Source of the DNA: an uncultured Lachnospiraceae bacterium
GTDB lineage: Bacteria; Bacillota; Clostridia; Lachnospirales; Lachnospiraceae
Length of the DNA stretch: 36,597 bases
Reading direction: 5' to 3'
Assembly: GCA_902778165.1 (NCBI GenBank)
Contig: CACYWQ010000024.1
Coordinates: 1-36,597, forward strand
Below are positions 25,863-33,298 of this stretch, piece by piece (within the stretch, counting starts at the first letter, position 1; the number at the start of each line of letters is the position of its first letter). The notes under the pieces are model-generated. The model had not been told where the DNA came from. It did no database searches and saw only the letters and a list, made by a program, of their open reading frames with translations. The position numbers were made by a program, and so were the translations under genes.

Positions 25863-26587
25863 ATGAGAGTAATTGCAGTAGATGATGAACAGATAATCTT
25901 GGATGATTTCGTGGAGATGCTTAAGGGCATGGGTGAGGTATCAACGGTTGAGGGCTTCACCAGTTGTGACAAGGCCCTTAAATATATAAGCGAGAATGAA
26001 GTGGACGTGGCATTCCTTGATATTCATATGAGAGGAATGGACGGTATTACACTTGCCAAGAGGGCCAAGGTGATTCGCCCTTCGCTTAATATCATATTCT
26101 TAACGGCATATCCGGAATATTCCCTTGATGCCATGAAGATCCATGCTTCGGGCTATCTTGTTAAGCCGGCCATCGAAGAGGATGTCAGAAGAGAATTAAG
26201 AGACTTAAGAGTTCCACCGGTACCTGAGGGAGGCAGCAGGCTTAAGGTTAATTGCTTCGGCAATTTCGAAGTCTATATAGATACATATCCCTGTCCATTC
26301 AAATACATCAAGACTAAGGAACTCTTCGCTTATCTTGTAGATAGAAGAGGGGCGTTCTGTTCTAACGGTGAGATCTTAGCGACCTTATTAAAGAGAATAA
26401 GCTTGAAGACGTCATCAATAAGAAGAAGGGTATGATACGTATCGTACCGGAACTTATAGAATGCGATTATTACAGGTGGATAGAGGGTGATCCCGTAGCG
26501 ATCAATGCCTTTGCCGGCGAGTATATGAGTCAGTACAGTTGGGCTGAGGCGACTCTTGCGGGCATAGAGAGCAAGAATATCCAATAA
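25863..26587 (+). pseudogene. Response regulator with SARP-like output, frameshifted and internally deleted
   Basis: The receiver domain is complete: D7/D8, phosphoacceptor D53 (FLDIHMRGMDG), T81 and K101 (YLVKP). After a linker, the DNA-binding domain starts LKVNCFGNFEVYI and runs to FCSNGEILAT. The frame then goes out of register and stops at 26433-26435, after 190 residues. The lost frame resumes from 26381 to the TAA at 26585-26587, reading DLIKENKLEDV and then the family-like ending ECDYYRWIEGDP, GEYMSQYSWAE. The middle of the HTH-containing domain (roughly 20-30 residues by comparison with intact relatives as I remember them) is absent. A deletion whose length is not a multiple of three would explain both. 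A sequencing error alone would not explain the missing helices. Confidence 0.8.
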
Positions 26588-26593
26588 TAGGGC

Positions 26594-26622
26594 TTGCATA
26601 GTACTTATTCCTGTGTTAATAT
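26594..26622 (+). promoter_or_regulatory. Promoter of rpsO
   Basis: TTGCAT (26594-26599), 17-bp spacer, TAATAT (26617-26622), seven bases after the response regulator remnant. It gives a leader of about 80 bases before rpsO. Confidence 0.75.
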
Positions 26623-26628
26623 AGTTCA

Positions 26629-26700
26629 GTATGCGGCTCTCGCTCAGACTGAGGCTACTCCGGCCCGGGCTTGGTGAGAAGCTAGGTAGATTATATAAAG
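26629..26700 (+). promoter_or_regulatory. rpsO leader, candidate S15 autoregulatory RNA
   Basis: The leader contains CTCA/TGAG and GCCC/GGGC hairpin possibilities and a GGTGAG run before the AAAGGAG ribosome binding site. S15 mRNA leaders in several bacteria fold to mimic the 16S rRNA site bound by S15 and repress translation. The position fits, but I cannot establish the fold by eye. Confidence 0.35.
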
Positions 26701-26710
26701 GAGATCAGAA

Positions 26711-26977
26711 ATGATAGCAAAAGAGAAGAAGACAGACATTATCAACCAGTATGCAAGAAAGCCCGGCGACACAGGTTCACCGGAAGTACAGATAGCTGTA
26801 CTTACAGCTCGTATCGCAGAGCTTACAGAGCATCTTAAGAGCAATCCCAAGGATCACCACTCAAGACGTGGTATGTACAAAATGATAGGTAAGAGAAGAG
26901 GACTTCTTGATTACCTTATGAAGACAGACCTTGAGGGATACAGAGCGCTTATCGAGAAGCTTGGTATCAGAAGATAA
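26711..26977 (+). CDS. rpsO: 30S ribosomal protein S15
   Basis: An 88-residue primary binding protein of the 16S central domain. The family sequence is clear: [25 protein letters not shown], the H-D-H-H-S loop KDHHSRRG, and [16 protein letters not shown] lies before the ATG. It is followed by its own terminator and then pnp, the order conserved across bacteria. Confidence 0.98.
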   Translation: MIAKEKKTDIINQYARKPGDTGSPEVQIAVLTARIAELTEHLKSNPKDHHSRRGMYKMIGKRRGLLDYLMKTDLEGYRALIEKLGIRR

Positions 26978-26989
26978 TTGTGTGCAAAT

Positions 26990-27021
26990 ATGGGGACGGA
27001 ATTAATCTGTCCCCATTTTTT
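26990..27021 (+). terminator. rpsO terminator
   Basis: ATGGGGACGGA (26990-27000) pairs with TCTGTCCCCAT (27006-27016), 11 pairs including one G-T wobble, with a 5-base loop and a TTTTTT tail ending at 27021. It lies 12 bases after the rpsO stop. Confidence 0.92.
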
Positions 27022-27025
27022 CGCT

Positions 27026-27157
27026 TGATAGATATACCCCGAGACCACTTATAAGCACATGGGGAAACGGCCGCGACTTACATGCATTAAGTCCTAAGCG
27101 CGCCTACGACCTGGGGCGAACACCGTGTCCTTATAAGTAGTTTCGGTTCTTCTATCA
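27026..27157 (+). ncRNA. Large structured leader element upstream of pnp (unassigned)
   Basis: Long-range arms pair across 132 bases: TGATAGA (27026-27032) with TCTATCA (27151-27157), and the 27039-27055 arm with 27130-27146, including an identical CTTATAAG core and one G-T wobble. Inside, CAC (27056-27058) can pair with GTG (27125-27127). A second hairpin at 27069-27104 has the perfect stem GACTTA/TAAGTC extended by CGC/GCG and GGC/GCC. The interior is conserved-looking and GC-rich, unlike a random spacer. A weak promoter (TTGATA at 27025-27030, TTATAA at 27049-27054) overlaps the left arm. It may be a regulatory RNA for pnp; I do not recognise a known family. Confidence 0.55.
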
Positions 27158-27162
27158 GGCGA

Positions 27163-27179
27163 GTTATAAGATTTATAAC
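27163..27179. promoter_or_regulatory. Short palindrome before pnp
   Basis: GTTATAA and TTATAAC, perfect 7-bp inverted repeat around GAT, 24 bases before the pnp ATG. It could be a small hairpin next to the ribosome binding site (GGAGG) or a protein site. Confidence 0.45.
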
Positions 27180-27203
27180 AGTATAGAAGAATGGAGGAAT
27201 TGT

Positions 27204-29294
27204 ATGTACAAGACATTCACAATGGAACTGGCCGGACGTACATTAAGTGTAGACGTAGGCCGTGTAGGCAAGCAGGCTAACGGATGTGCATTCATGCACT
27301 ACGGTGATACCACTGTACTCTCTACAGCAACAGCTTCAGAGAAGCCCAGAGACGGTATCGATTTCTTCCCCTTAAGCGTTGAGTACGAGGAGAAGATGTA
27401 CGCTGTAGGTAAGATGCCCGGCGGATTTAACAAAAGAGAGGGTAAGGCTTCAGAGAACGCAGTTCTTACAAGCCGTGTTATCGACAGACCCATGCGTCCC
27501 CTCTTCCCTAAGGATTATCGTAACGACGTAACTCTTAACAATATGGTTATGTCTGTTGATCCTAACTGCAGACCTGAGCTTGTAGCAATGCTTGGTGCCG
27601 CTATATCAACATGTATCTCTGATATACCTTTCGACGGTCCCTGCGCTACCACACAGGTAGGTATGATAGGCGGTGAACTTATCATCAACCCCACTCAGGA
27701 GCAGTGGAAGGTAGGCGACCTTAACCTTACGGTTGCTTCTACCAAGGAGAAGGTCATCATGATAGAGGCAGGTGCCAACGAGATACCTGAAGCTAAGATG
27801 ATCGAGGCTATATATAAGGCACATGATGTCAATCAGGAGATCATCGCATTCATCGACAAGATCGTTGCAGAGTGCGGTAAGCCTAAGCATGAGTATGTAA
27901 GTTGCGCTATGCCTGATGAGCTCATGGCTAAGATTAAAGAGATCGTACCTCCCGAAGAGATGGAGACAGCGGTATTTACCGATGAGAAGCAGGTACGTGA
28001 AGAGAACATCAGAAATATCAAGGAAAGACTTACAGAGGCATTTGCAGATAACGAGGAGTGGCTTGCACTCATCGATGATGCCGTATATCAGTATGAGAAG
28101 AAGACAGTACGTAAGATGATCCTTAAGGATCACAAGCGTCCCGACGGAAGAGAGATCACACAGATTCGTCCTCTTGCAGCCGAGGTTGATATCGTACCCA
28201 GAGTACACGGTTCGGCTATGTTTACAAGAGGTCAGACACAGATCTGTAACGTTGTCACTCTCGCTCCTTTATCAGAGATGCAGAAGATCGACGGACTTGA
28301 TCCTAACGAGACTTCTAAGAGATATATTCACCAGTACAACTTCCCTGCATATTCTGTAGGTGAGACTAAGGTAAGCCGTGGTCCCGGACGTAGAGAGATC
28401 GGTCACGGAGCACTTGCTGAGAGAGCACTTATCGCAGTGCTTCCTTCAGAGGAAGAGTTCCCTTACTCAATCCGTGCCGTATCAGAGACTTTCGAGTCTA
28501 ACGGTTCAACATCAATGGCTTCTACATGTGCATCTTGTATGTCACTTATGGCAGCCGGTGTGCCGATTAAGAAGATGGTTGCAGGTATCTCTTGCGGACT
28601 TGTAACAGGTGATACAGATGATGATTTCGTACTTCTTACAGATATCCAGGGACTTGAGGACTTCTTCGGAGACATGGACTTCAAGGTAACAGGTACTACA
28701 GATGGTATTACAGCTATCCAGATGGATATCAAGATTCACGGTCTTACAAGACCTATCGTTGAGGGTGCCATCGCAAGATGTAGAGAGGCAAGACTCTTTA
28801 TCATGGATAACTGCATGAAGCCTGCTATCGCAGAGCCTCGTAAGGAAGTCGGCGAGTACGCTCCCAAGATCATCAGCTTGTCTATCGATCCTGATAAGAT
28901 CGGTGATGTTGTCGGCCAGAGAGGTAAGACAATCAACGAGATCATCGCTCGTACAGGCGTTAAGATCGATATCACTGACGACGGTAACGTATCTGTATGC
29001 GGAACCGAGGCAGAGAAGATGGACGAAGCAGTCAAGATGATCAAGACTATCGTTACAGACTTCGAGCAGGGTCAGGTATTCACAGGTAAGGTAGTAAGCA
29101 TCAAGGAATTCGGTGCTTTCATAGAGTTCGCTCCCGGCAAGGAAGGTATGGTACATATTTCTAAGATTGCCAACGAGAGAATTAACCGTGTTGAGGATGT
29201 ACTTACACTCGGTGACACAGTCACAGTTGTATGCCTCGGCAAGGACAAGATGGGCCGCATCAGCTTCTCAATGAAGGACGTAGCTCAGCAGTAA
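27204..29294 (+). CDS. pnp: Polyribonucleotide nucleotidyltransferase (PNPase)
   Basis: Phosphate-dependent 3'-5' exoribonuclease, 696 residues, acting as a trimer. It has two RNase PH domains separated by a helical domain. The second carries catalytic-site sequence TDIQGLEDFFGDMDFKVTGT. The KH domain follows (IGDVVGQRGKTINEIIARTG, about residues 568-590), then the S1 domain (GQVFTGKVVSIKEFGAFIEF to the end). The length is normal. ATGGAGGAATTGT precedes the ATG at 27204. The gene is downstream of rpsO as in most bacteria, but with an unusually elaborate spacer. Confidence 0.98.
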   Translation: MYKTFTMELAGRTLSVDVGRVGKQANGCAFMHYGDTTVLSTATASEKPRDGIDFFPLSVEYEEKMYAVGKMPGGFNKREGKASENAVLTSRVIDRPMRPLFPKDYRNDVTLNNMVMSVDPNCRPELVAMLGAAISTCISDIPFDGPCATTQVGMIGGELIINPTQEQWKVGDLNLTVASTKEKVIMIEAGANEIPEAKMIEAIYKAHDVNQEIIAFIDKIVAECGKPKHEYVSCAMPDELMAKIKEIVPPEEMETAVFTDEKQVREENIRNIKERLTEAFADNEEWLALIDDAVYQYEKKTVRKMILKDHKRPDGREITQIRPLAAEVDIVPRVHGSAMFTRGQTQICNVVTLAPLSEMQKIDGLDPNETSKRYIHQYNFPAYSVGETKVSRGPGRREIGHGALAERALIAVLPSEEEFPYSIRAVSETFESNGSTSMASTCASCMSLMAAGVPIKKMVAGISCGLVTGDTDDDFVLLTDIQGLEDFFGDMDFKVTGTTDGITAIQMDIKIHGLTRPIVEGAIARCREARLFIMDNCMKPAIAEPRKEVGEYAPKIISLSIDPDKIGDVVGQRGKTINEIIARTGVKIDITDDGNVSVCGTEAEKMDEAVKMIKTIVTDFEQGQVFTGKVVSIKEFGAFIEFAPGKEGMVHISKIANERINRVEDVLTLGDTVTVVCLGKDKMGRISFSMKDVAQQ

Positions 29295-29304
29295 TTGACT
29301 TTAA

Positions 29305-29341
29305 AGCCCCGGAGTACCTATGTACCCGGGGCTATATTTTT
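29305..29341 (+). terminator. pnp terminator
   Basis: AGCCCCGG (29305-29312) pairs with CCGGGGCT (29326-29333). Inside, GTAC pairs with GTAC across CTAT. ATATTTTT follows. It begins ten bases after the pnp stop. Confidence 0.85.
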
Positions 29342-29345
29342 GTCC

Positions 29346-29479
29346 GTATGTGTTTGTGTAAGCATTCGCGGGCACGCTCTCGCTAGGAGTTTTGCGTAGC
29401 GGTACATAAGTCAGCAAAAGACGCTGACTAAGTACCAACGCAAAACAACTACCCGCAAATTGCTTACACAAACGCATAC
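29346..29479 (+). repeat. 134-bp near-perfect inverted repeat upstream of prfC
   Basis: The outer arms GTATGTGTTTGTGTAAGCA (from 29346) and the complement ending GCATAC (29479) form 19 consecutive pairs with one T-G wobble. Pairing continues through GCGGG/CCCGC, GTTTTGCGT/ACGCAAAAC, GGTAC/GTACC and GTCAGC/GCTGAC to a 7-base loop at 29416-29422. One 16-base bulge on the left arm (near 29373-29388) faces about five bases on the right. It lies between the pnp terminator and prfC, ending 25 bases before the prfC ATG. The wobble pairs only in + strand RNA, which supports a transcribed hairpin. A MITE-like palindrome is the alternative; I see no clear target-site duplication. Confidence 0.85.
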
Positions 29480-29504
29480 AATAACAATATAGAGGTACAT
29501 TATA

Positions 29505-31097
29505 ATGTCCGTGATTAAAGACGAAATAAACAAACGACGTACATTCGCCATTATCAGTCACCCGGATGCGGGTAAGACGACATTGACGGAGAAGTTCTTA
29601 TTATACGGAGGGGCGATTAATCTCGCGGGTTCCGTTAAGGGTAAGGCTACGGCCAGACATGCGGTCAGTGACTGGATGGAAATAGAGAAGGAACGTGGTA
29701 TCTCGGTTACGTCATCCGTGCTTGAATTTGAGTACGACGGATACCATATCAATATATTGGATACTCCGGGACATCAGGATTTCTCGGAGGATACTTATCG
29801 TACACTTATGGCTGCGGATTCTGCCGTGATGGTGATAGATGCATCCAAGGGTGTCGAGGCTCAGACAAGGAAGTTGTTCAAGGTCTGCGGTATGAGAGGT
29901 ATACCGATATTTACCTTTATCAATAAACTTGACCGTGATGCCAATGATACATTCGAACTTCTGGATGAGATTGAGAAGGAACTGGGTATTGCCACATGTC
30001 CCGTTAACTGGCCCATAGGATGCGGTAAGAATTTCAAGGGTGTGTATGACAGACAGAAGAGGGAAGTCATCACTTATTCCGATACTCAGAAGGGTACTAA
30101 GGAAGGTGAGACGACAGTCATACCTATAGAAGATGACACAGCTGTCATAAATGCTATAGGACAAGAGAGACACGATATATTAAGCGATGAGATAGAATTA
30201 CTTGACGGAGCGAGCGCAGAATATGATCTTGATGCCGTTCAGGCAGGTAAGCTTACTCCCGTGTTCTTCGGTTCGGCTCTTACTAACTTCGGTGTGGAGG
30301 TGTTCTTACAGTACTTCCTTAAGATGACGACTACTCCGCTGCCAAGAAAGAGCGGCGAGGAGATGATAGACCCTGTTACCCATGATTTTTCCGCATTCGT
30401 ATTCAAGATCCAGGCCAATATGAATAAGGCTCACAGAGACAGGATCGCATTCATGCGCATATGCAGCGGTAAGTTCGAGGCAGCCAAAGAAGTAAAGCAT
30501 ATACAGGGCGGAAGGACACTTAGATTAAGTCAGCCCCAGCAGATCATGGCCGATTCACGTAAGATACTTGATGAAGCCTATGCCGGAGATATAATCGGAG
30601 TATTTGATCCGGGTATATTCTCAATCGGTGATACTGTATGTGCCCCGAGTGAAGATATAGTATATGAGGGAATACCTACATTTGCCCCGGAGCATTTCGC
30701 CAGGGTAAGACAGGTCGATACCATGAAGAGAAAACAGTTCGTTAAGGGTATCGAACAGATCGCCAAAGAAGGTGCGATTCAGATATTCCAGGAGTACAAT
30801 ACAGGTATGGAGGAGATCATTGTGGGCGTTGTAGGCGTGCTACAGTTTGATGTCCTTAAATACAGACTTGAGAATGAATATAACGTAGAGATCAAGCTTG
30901 AACCTCTGCCATATGAGCATATAAGATGGATCACATCAGAGGGTACGGATCTTGATAAGATCACGGGTACAAGCGATATGAAGAAGATCAAAGACCTTAA
31001 GGACAGACCACTTCTTCTGTTTATCAATGCATGGAGTGTCGGCATGGTGCTTGACCGTAATCCGGGTCTTGAACTTGCCGAGTTTGGTACAGACTAA
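29505..31097 (+). CDS. prfC: Peptide chain release factor 3
   Basis: GTPase that removes RF1 or RF2 from the ribosome after termination. At 530 residues the length is normal for RF3. G1 SHPDAGKTTLTEKFLLYGGAI (split here from residue 19), G2 ERGISVTSSV, G3 DTPGHQDFSEDTYR and G4 NKLDRDANDT are present. The C-terminal QFDVLKYRLENEYNVEI region matches RF3 and not EF-G. AGAGG lies nine bases before the ATG at 29505. It has no close downstream partner except the transglutaminase-like gene 18 bp later. Confidence 0.97.
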   Translation: MSVIKDEINKRRTFAIISHPDAGKTTLTEKFLLYGGAINLAGSVKGKATARHAVSDWMEIEKERGISVTSSVLEFEYDGYHINILDTPGHQDFSEDTYRTLMAADSAVMVIDASKGVEAQTRKLFKVCGMRGIPIFTFINKLDRDANDTFELLDEIEKELGIATCPVNWPIGCGKNFKGVYDRQKREVITYSDTQKGTKEGETTVIPIEDDTAVINAIGQERHDILSDEIELLDGASAEYDLDAVQAGKLTPVFFGSALTNFGVEVFLQYFLKMTTTPLPRKSGEEMIDPVTHDFSAFVFKIQANMNKAHRDRIAFMRICSGKFEAAKEVKHIQGGRTLRLSQPQQIMADSRKILDEAYAGDIIGVFDPGIFSIGDTVCAPSEDIVYEGIPTFAPEHFARVRQVDTMKRKQFVKGIEQIAKEGAIQIFQEYNTGMEEIIVGVVGVLQFDVLKYRLENEYNVEIKLEPLPYEHIRWITSEGTDLDKITGTSDMKKIKDLKDRPLLLFINAWSVGMVLDRNPGLELAEFGTD

Positions 31098-31115
31098 GAA
31101 TCGGTAGTTAAGCCT

Positions 31116-32435
31116 ATGAAGAAATTATTAGGTGTACTGGGCATATCCATAGCCGTATTGGCGGGATTGCTCGGATACTCTGTATATCAAATGAATAATG
31201 CAGATCCTGCGGCACTTGCGCAGGAAGAGGTTGCGCCTATGATCACGCCCATCCCGCCTATAACGGAGACTGAGCGTAAGAGCGATACCGTTGCATCCTT
31301 GCCTGCAGGTGAGGAACTTGTGGCGGATAATATCGTCGAAGAACAGGAACAGCAGTGGGATGAGACCGAACTTAAGGAACTTGAAGAGATAGAGCAGGAC
31401 ATCGTCGGTAATATACTTACTCATGATGATTACTGTTATGCCTACAGCAGATTAAACGATTCGGAGCGTCAGGTATATGATGAGATATATACGGCAGTAG
31501 TTAAGTATGCTGATAAGATGCCCGTATCCACAACAAGCCCTGAGACTCTTGATAAGGTATTTAACAGCGTGATGATAGACCATCCGGAGATATTCTATGT
31601 CAACGGATATCGCTATACCAAGTATACGGTGGGTGATGTCATTAAGCGCATGGCTTTCGTGGCCAATTACACCTATTCACAGAAAGAAGCGGATGCGATC
31701 TCAGAGGATATAGATACAATTGCAACCGGCATACTTATGAATGTCAATCCGGGGGCTTCGGATTATGACAAGATCAAGTTTATCTTCGATACGATAGTAT
31801 TGCAGACCGAGTATGATGTGAATTCGCCGGATAACCAGAACGTGATATCGGTGCTTATCAATAAGCGAAGCGTCTGCCAGGGATATTCCAAGACAATGCA
31901 GTTGCTGCTTAACAGATTAGGCATCCCCTGTACACTCTGTAACGGTGTGGTGATAGGCGGTGAGAGACATGCCTGGAATGTGGTCAATGCTGACGGCAAC
32001 TGGTATTATCTGGATGTTACATGGGGCGATGCATCTTACAGATTAAGTGATGAATCCGATCCCGGAACGGAGGCCATAGTGCCTGATGTTAATTACGATT
32101 ATTTCCTGGTTCCATACTCAGACCTAATTAAGACTCATGAGGTAAGAACCGTTATAGATATGCCGAATGCAACATCGCTTGATGATAACTACTATGTGCA
32201 TGAAGGATTGTACTTTACGCAATTTGATGACGGGCAGTTAAGAGGCGTATTTGATAATGCCATTGCAAACGGTCAGAACTATGTGGCATTAAAGTGCAGT
32301 GATGCCGGTGCATACAATGAAATGTATTCGCAATTGGTGGATAATCAGCGCATATTTGATTATGTTGCAGGTAAGAATATTGCTTACTCATATAATCCCG
32401 ATACCTATAAGTTATTATTCGCATTAAAGCGCTAA
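31116..32435 (+). CDS. Exported transglutaminase-like protein
   Basis: A 439-residue protein with an uncleaved or cleaved N-terminal signal (KKLLGVLGISIAVLAGLLGYSVYQM). An acidic low-complexity linker (about 35-100) follows, and a transglutaminase-like cysteine domain in the second half. The catalytic triad is visible: C254 in SVCQGYSKTMQLLL, H285 in GERHAWNVV and D300 in YLDVTWGD. Bacterial members act as proteases or cross-linking enzymes on the cell surface; the substrate is unknown. It starts 18 bp after prfC, perhaps co-transcribed, and no terminator is evident between them. Confidence 0.88.
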   Translation: MKKLLGVLGISIAVLAGLLGYSVYQMNNADPAALAQEEVAPMITPIPPITETERKSDTVASLPAGEELVADNIVEEQEQQWDETELKELEEIEQDIVGNILTHDDYCYAYSRLNDSERQVYDEIYTAVVKYADKMPVSTTSPETLDKVFNSVMIDHPEIFYVNGYRYTKYTVGDVIKRMAFVANYTYSQKEADAISEDIDTIATGILMNVNPGASDYDKIKFIFDTIVLQTEYDVNSPDNQNVISVLINKRSVCQGYSKTMQLLLNRLGIPCTLCNGVVIGGERHAWNVVNADGNWYYLDVTWGDASYRLSDESDPGTEAIVPDVNYDYFLVPYSDLIKTHEVRTVIDMPNATSLDDNYYVHEGLYFTQFDDGQLRGVFDNAIANGQNYVALKCSDAGAYNEMYSQLVDNQRIFDYVAGKNIAYSYNPDTYKLLFALKR

Positions 32436-32447
32436 ATGTGGTATACT
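32418..32447 (+). promoter_or_regulatory. Promoter of the Asp23-nusB-xse-isp operon
   Basis: Extended -10 TG-G-TATACT (TATACT at 32442-32447) with a weak -35 TTCGCA at 32418-32423, 18-bp spacer. The -35 lies inside the preceding gene's last codons. Confidence 0.6.
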
Positions 32448-32457
32448 GATAGACGGT

Positions 32458-32472
32458 ATGTAATCATTACAT
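32458..32472. promoter_or_regulatory. Palindrome ATGTAAT-C-ATTACAT at the transcript start
   Basis: A perfect 7-bp inverted repeat around one base, just after the expected transcription start and directly before GGAGG. It resembles the TAATNATTA core of Gram-positive Zur or PerR sites, but differs from the operators at 2507 and 2557. It may be an operator or a hairpin affecting the ribosome binding site. Confidence 0.5.
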
Positions 32473-32487
32473 GGAGGATTCGTATTT

Positions 32488-32865
32488 ATGGATAAGGACG
32501 GTATGGAGTACACACTTAACGGAGATAACGCACTTGGTTCAGTACAGATAGCTGATGATGTTGTAGGCATTATAGCAGGTCTTGCAGCTACTGAGGTTGA
32601 CGGTGTTTCTGCAATGGCAGGTAATATCACCAACGAACTTATGAGCAGAGTAGGATACAAGAGCCTTACCAAGGGTGTTAAGACCGAGATCATTGCAGGT
32701 CAGGTATCCGTTGAACTCTCACTGACAATGGATTACGGATACAATATACCCGATACCTGTGCCAAGGTTCAGGATAAGGTTAAGACTACAATTGAGAATA
32801 TGACAGGTCTTATTGTTACGGATGTCAACATCCGTATTGCAGGCGTGGACCTGAAGAAAGATTAA
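32488..32865 (+). CDS. Asp23/Gls24-family envelope stress protein (YqhY-like)
   Basis: A 125-residue Asp23 domain protein: GSVQIADDVVGIIAGLAATEVDGVSAM followed by KGVKTEIIAGQVSVELSLTMDYG and the C-terminal NVRIAGV-like VNIRIAGVDL. The position directly before nusB matches YqhY of Firmicutes, which affects fatty-acid synthesis regulation through acetyl-CoA carboxylase in Bacillus. It is probably cytoplasmic, with no membrane segment. It is the first gene of the operon, with TGGAGG upstream. Confidence 0.93.
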   Translation: MDKDGMEYTLNGDNALGSVQIADDVVGIIAGLAATEVDGVSAMAGNITNELMSRVGYKSLTKGVKTEIIAGQVSVELSLTMDYGYNIPDTCAKVQDKVKTTIENMTGLIVTDVNIRIAGVDLKKD

Positions 32866-32883
32866 GATACATTAGAAGGTTAT

Positions 32884-33294
32884 ATGACCAGAAGAAAGCT
32901 CAGAGAACAGATATTTAAGCTCTTATTCCGTATTGAATTCAATGACGCAGACGAGATGGACGAACAGATTAGGTTGTTCTTTAACGATGTCGATGAGACA
33001 TATGATGCGGAAGATACGGAATACATACAGGGCAAATACGATGCCATACTTAAGTTGTTGCCGGATATAGATAAGGCAATCAACGAACGAACCAAGGGGT
33101 GGACTACGGAGCGAATGAGCAAAGTAGATCTAACCATTATAAGACTCGGAGTATACGAGATACTATACGATGAGAACGTACCGGACAGCGTAGCGGTCAA
33201 TGAGGCCGTGGAACTGGCCAAGAAGTTCGGACAGGATGAGTCTTACAGCTTCGTTAACGGAGTACTGGGCAATTTCGTAGATAAGAACGGATAG
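32884..33294 (+). CDS. nusB: Transcription antitermination protein NusB
   Basis: RNA-binding protein that joins NusE (S10) at boxA sites for rRNA antitermination. 136 residues, all helical: the N-terminal RRKLREQIFKLLFRIEF, the middle WTTERMSKVDLTIIRLGVYEILY and the family ending DESYSFVNGVLGNFV. It begins 18 bp after the Asp23 gene. Confidence 0.96.
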   Translation: MTRRKLREQIFKLLFRIEFNDADEMDEQIRLFFNDVDETYDAEDTEYIQGKYDAILKLLPDIDKAINERTKGWTTERMSKVDLTIIRLGVYEILYDENVPDSVAVNEAVELAKKFGQDESYSFVNGVLGNFVDKNG

Positions 33295-33298
33295 AGAA

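Noticed and set aside
27061-27130. tRNA or T-box in the pnp leader
   Set aside because: No T-arm GTTCGA motif, CCA-type acceptor or T-box sequence; the stems do not form a cloverleaf.
27606-28208. 200-residue reverse-strand frame inside pnp (and a similar one at 28542-29156)
   Set aside because: Cys/Leu/Tyr-rich translation typical of the antisense of a codon-biased gene; no homology features.
29346-29479. Insertion sequence
   Set aside because: No transposase frame and no clear target-site duplication; the element is one hairpin only.
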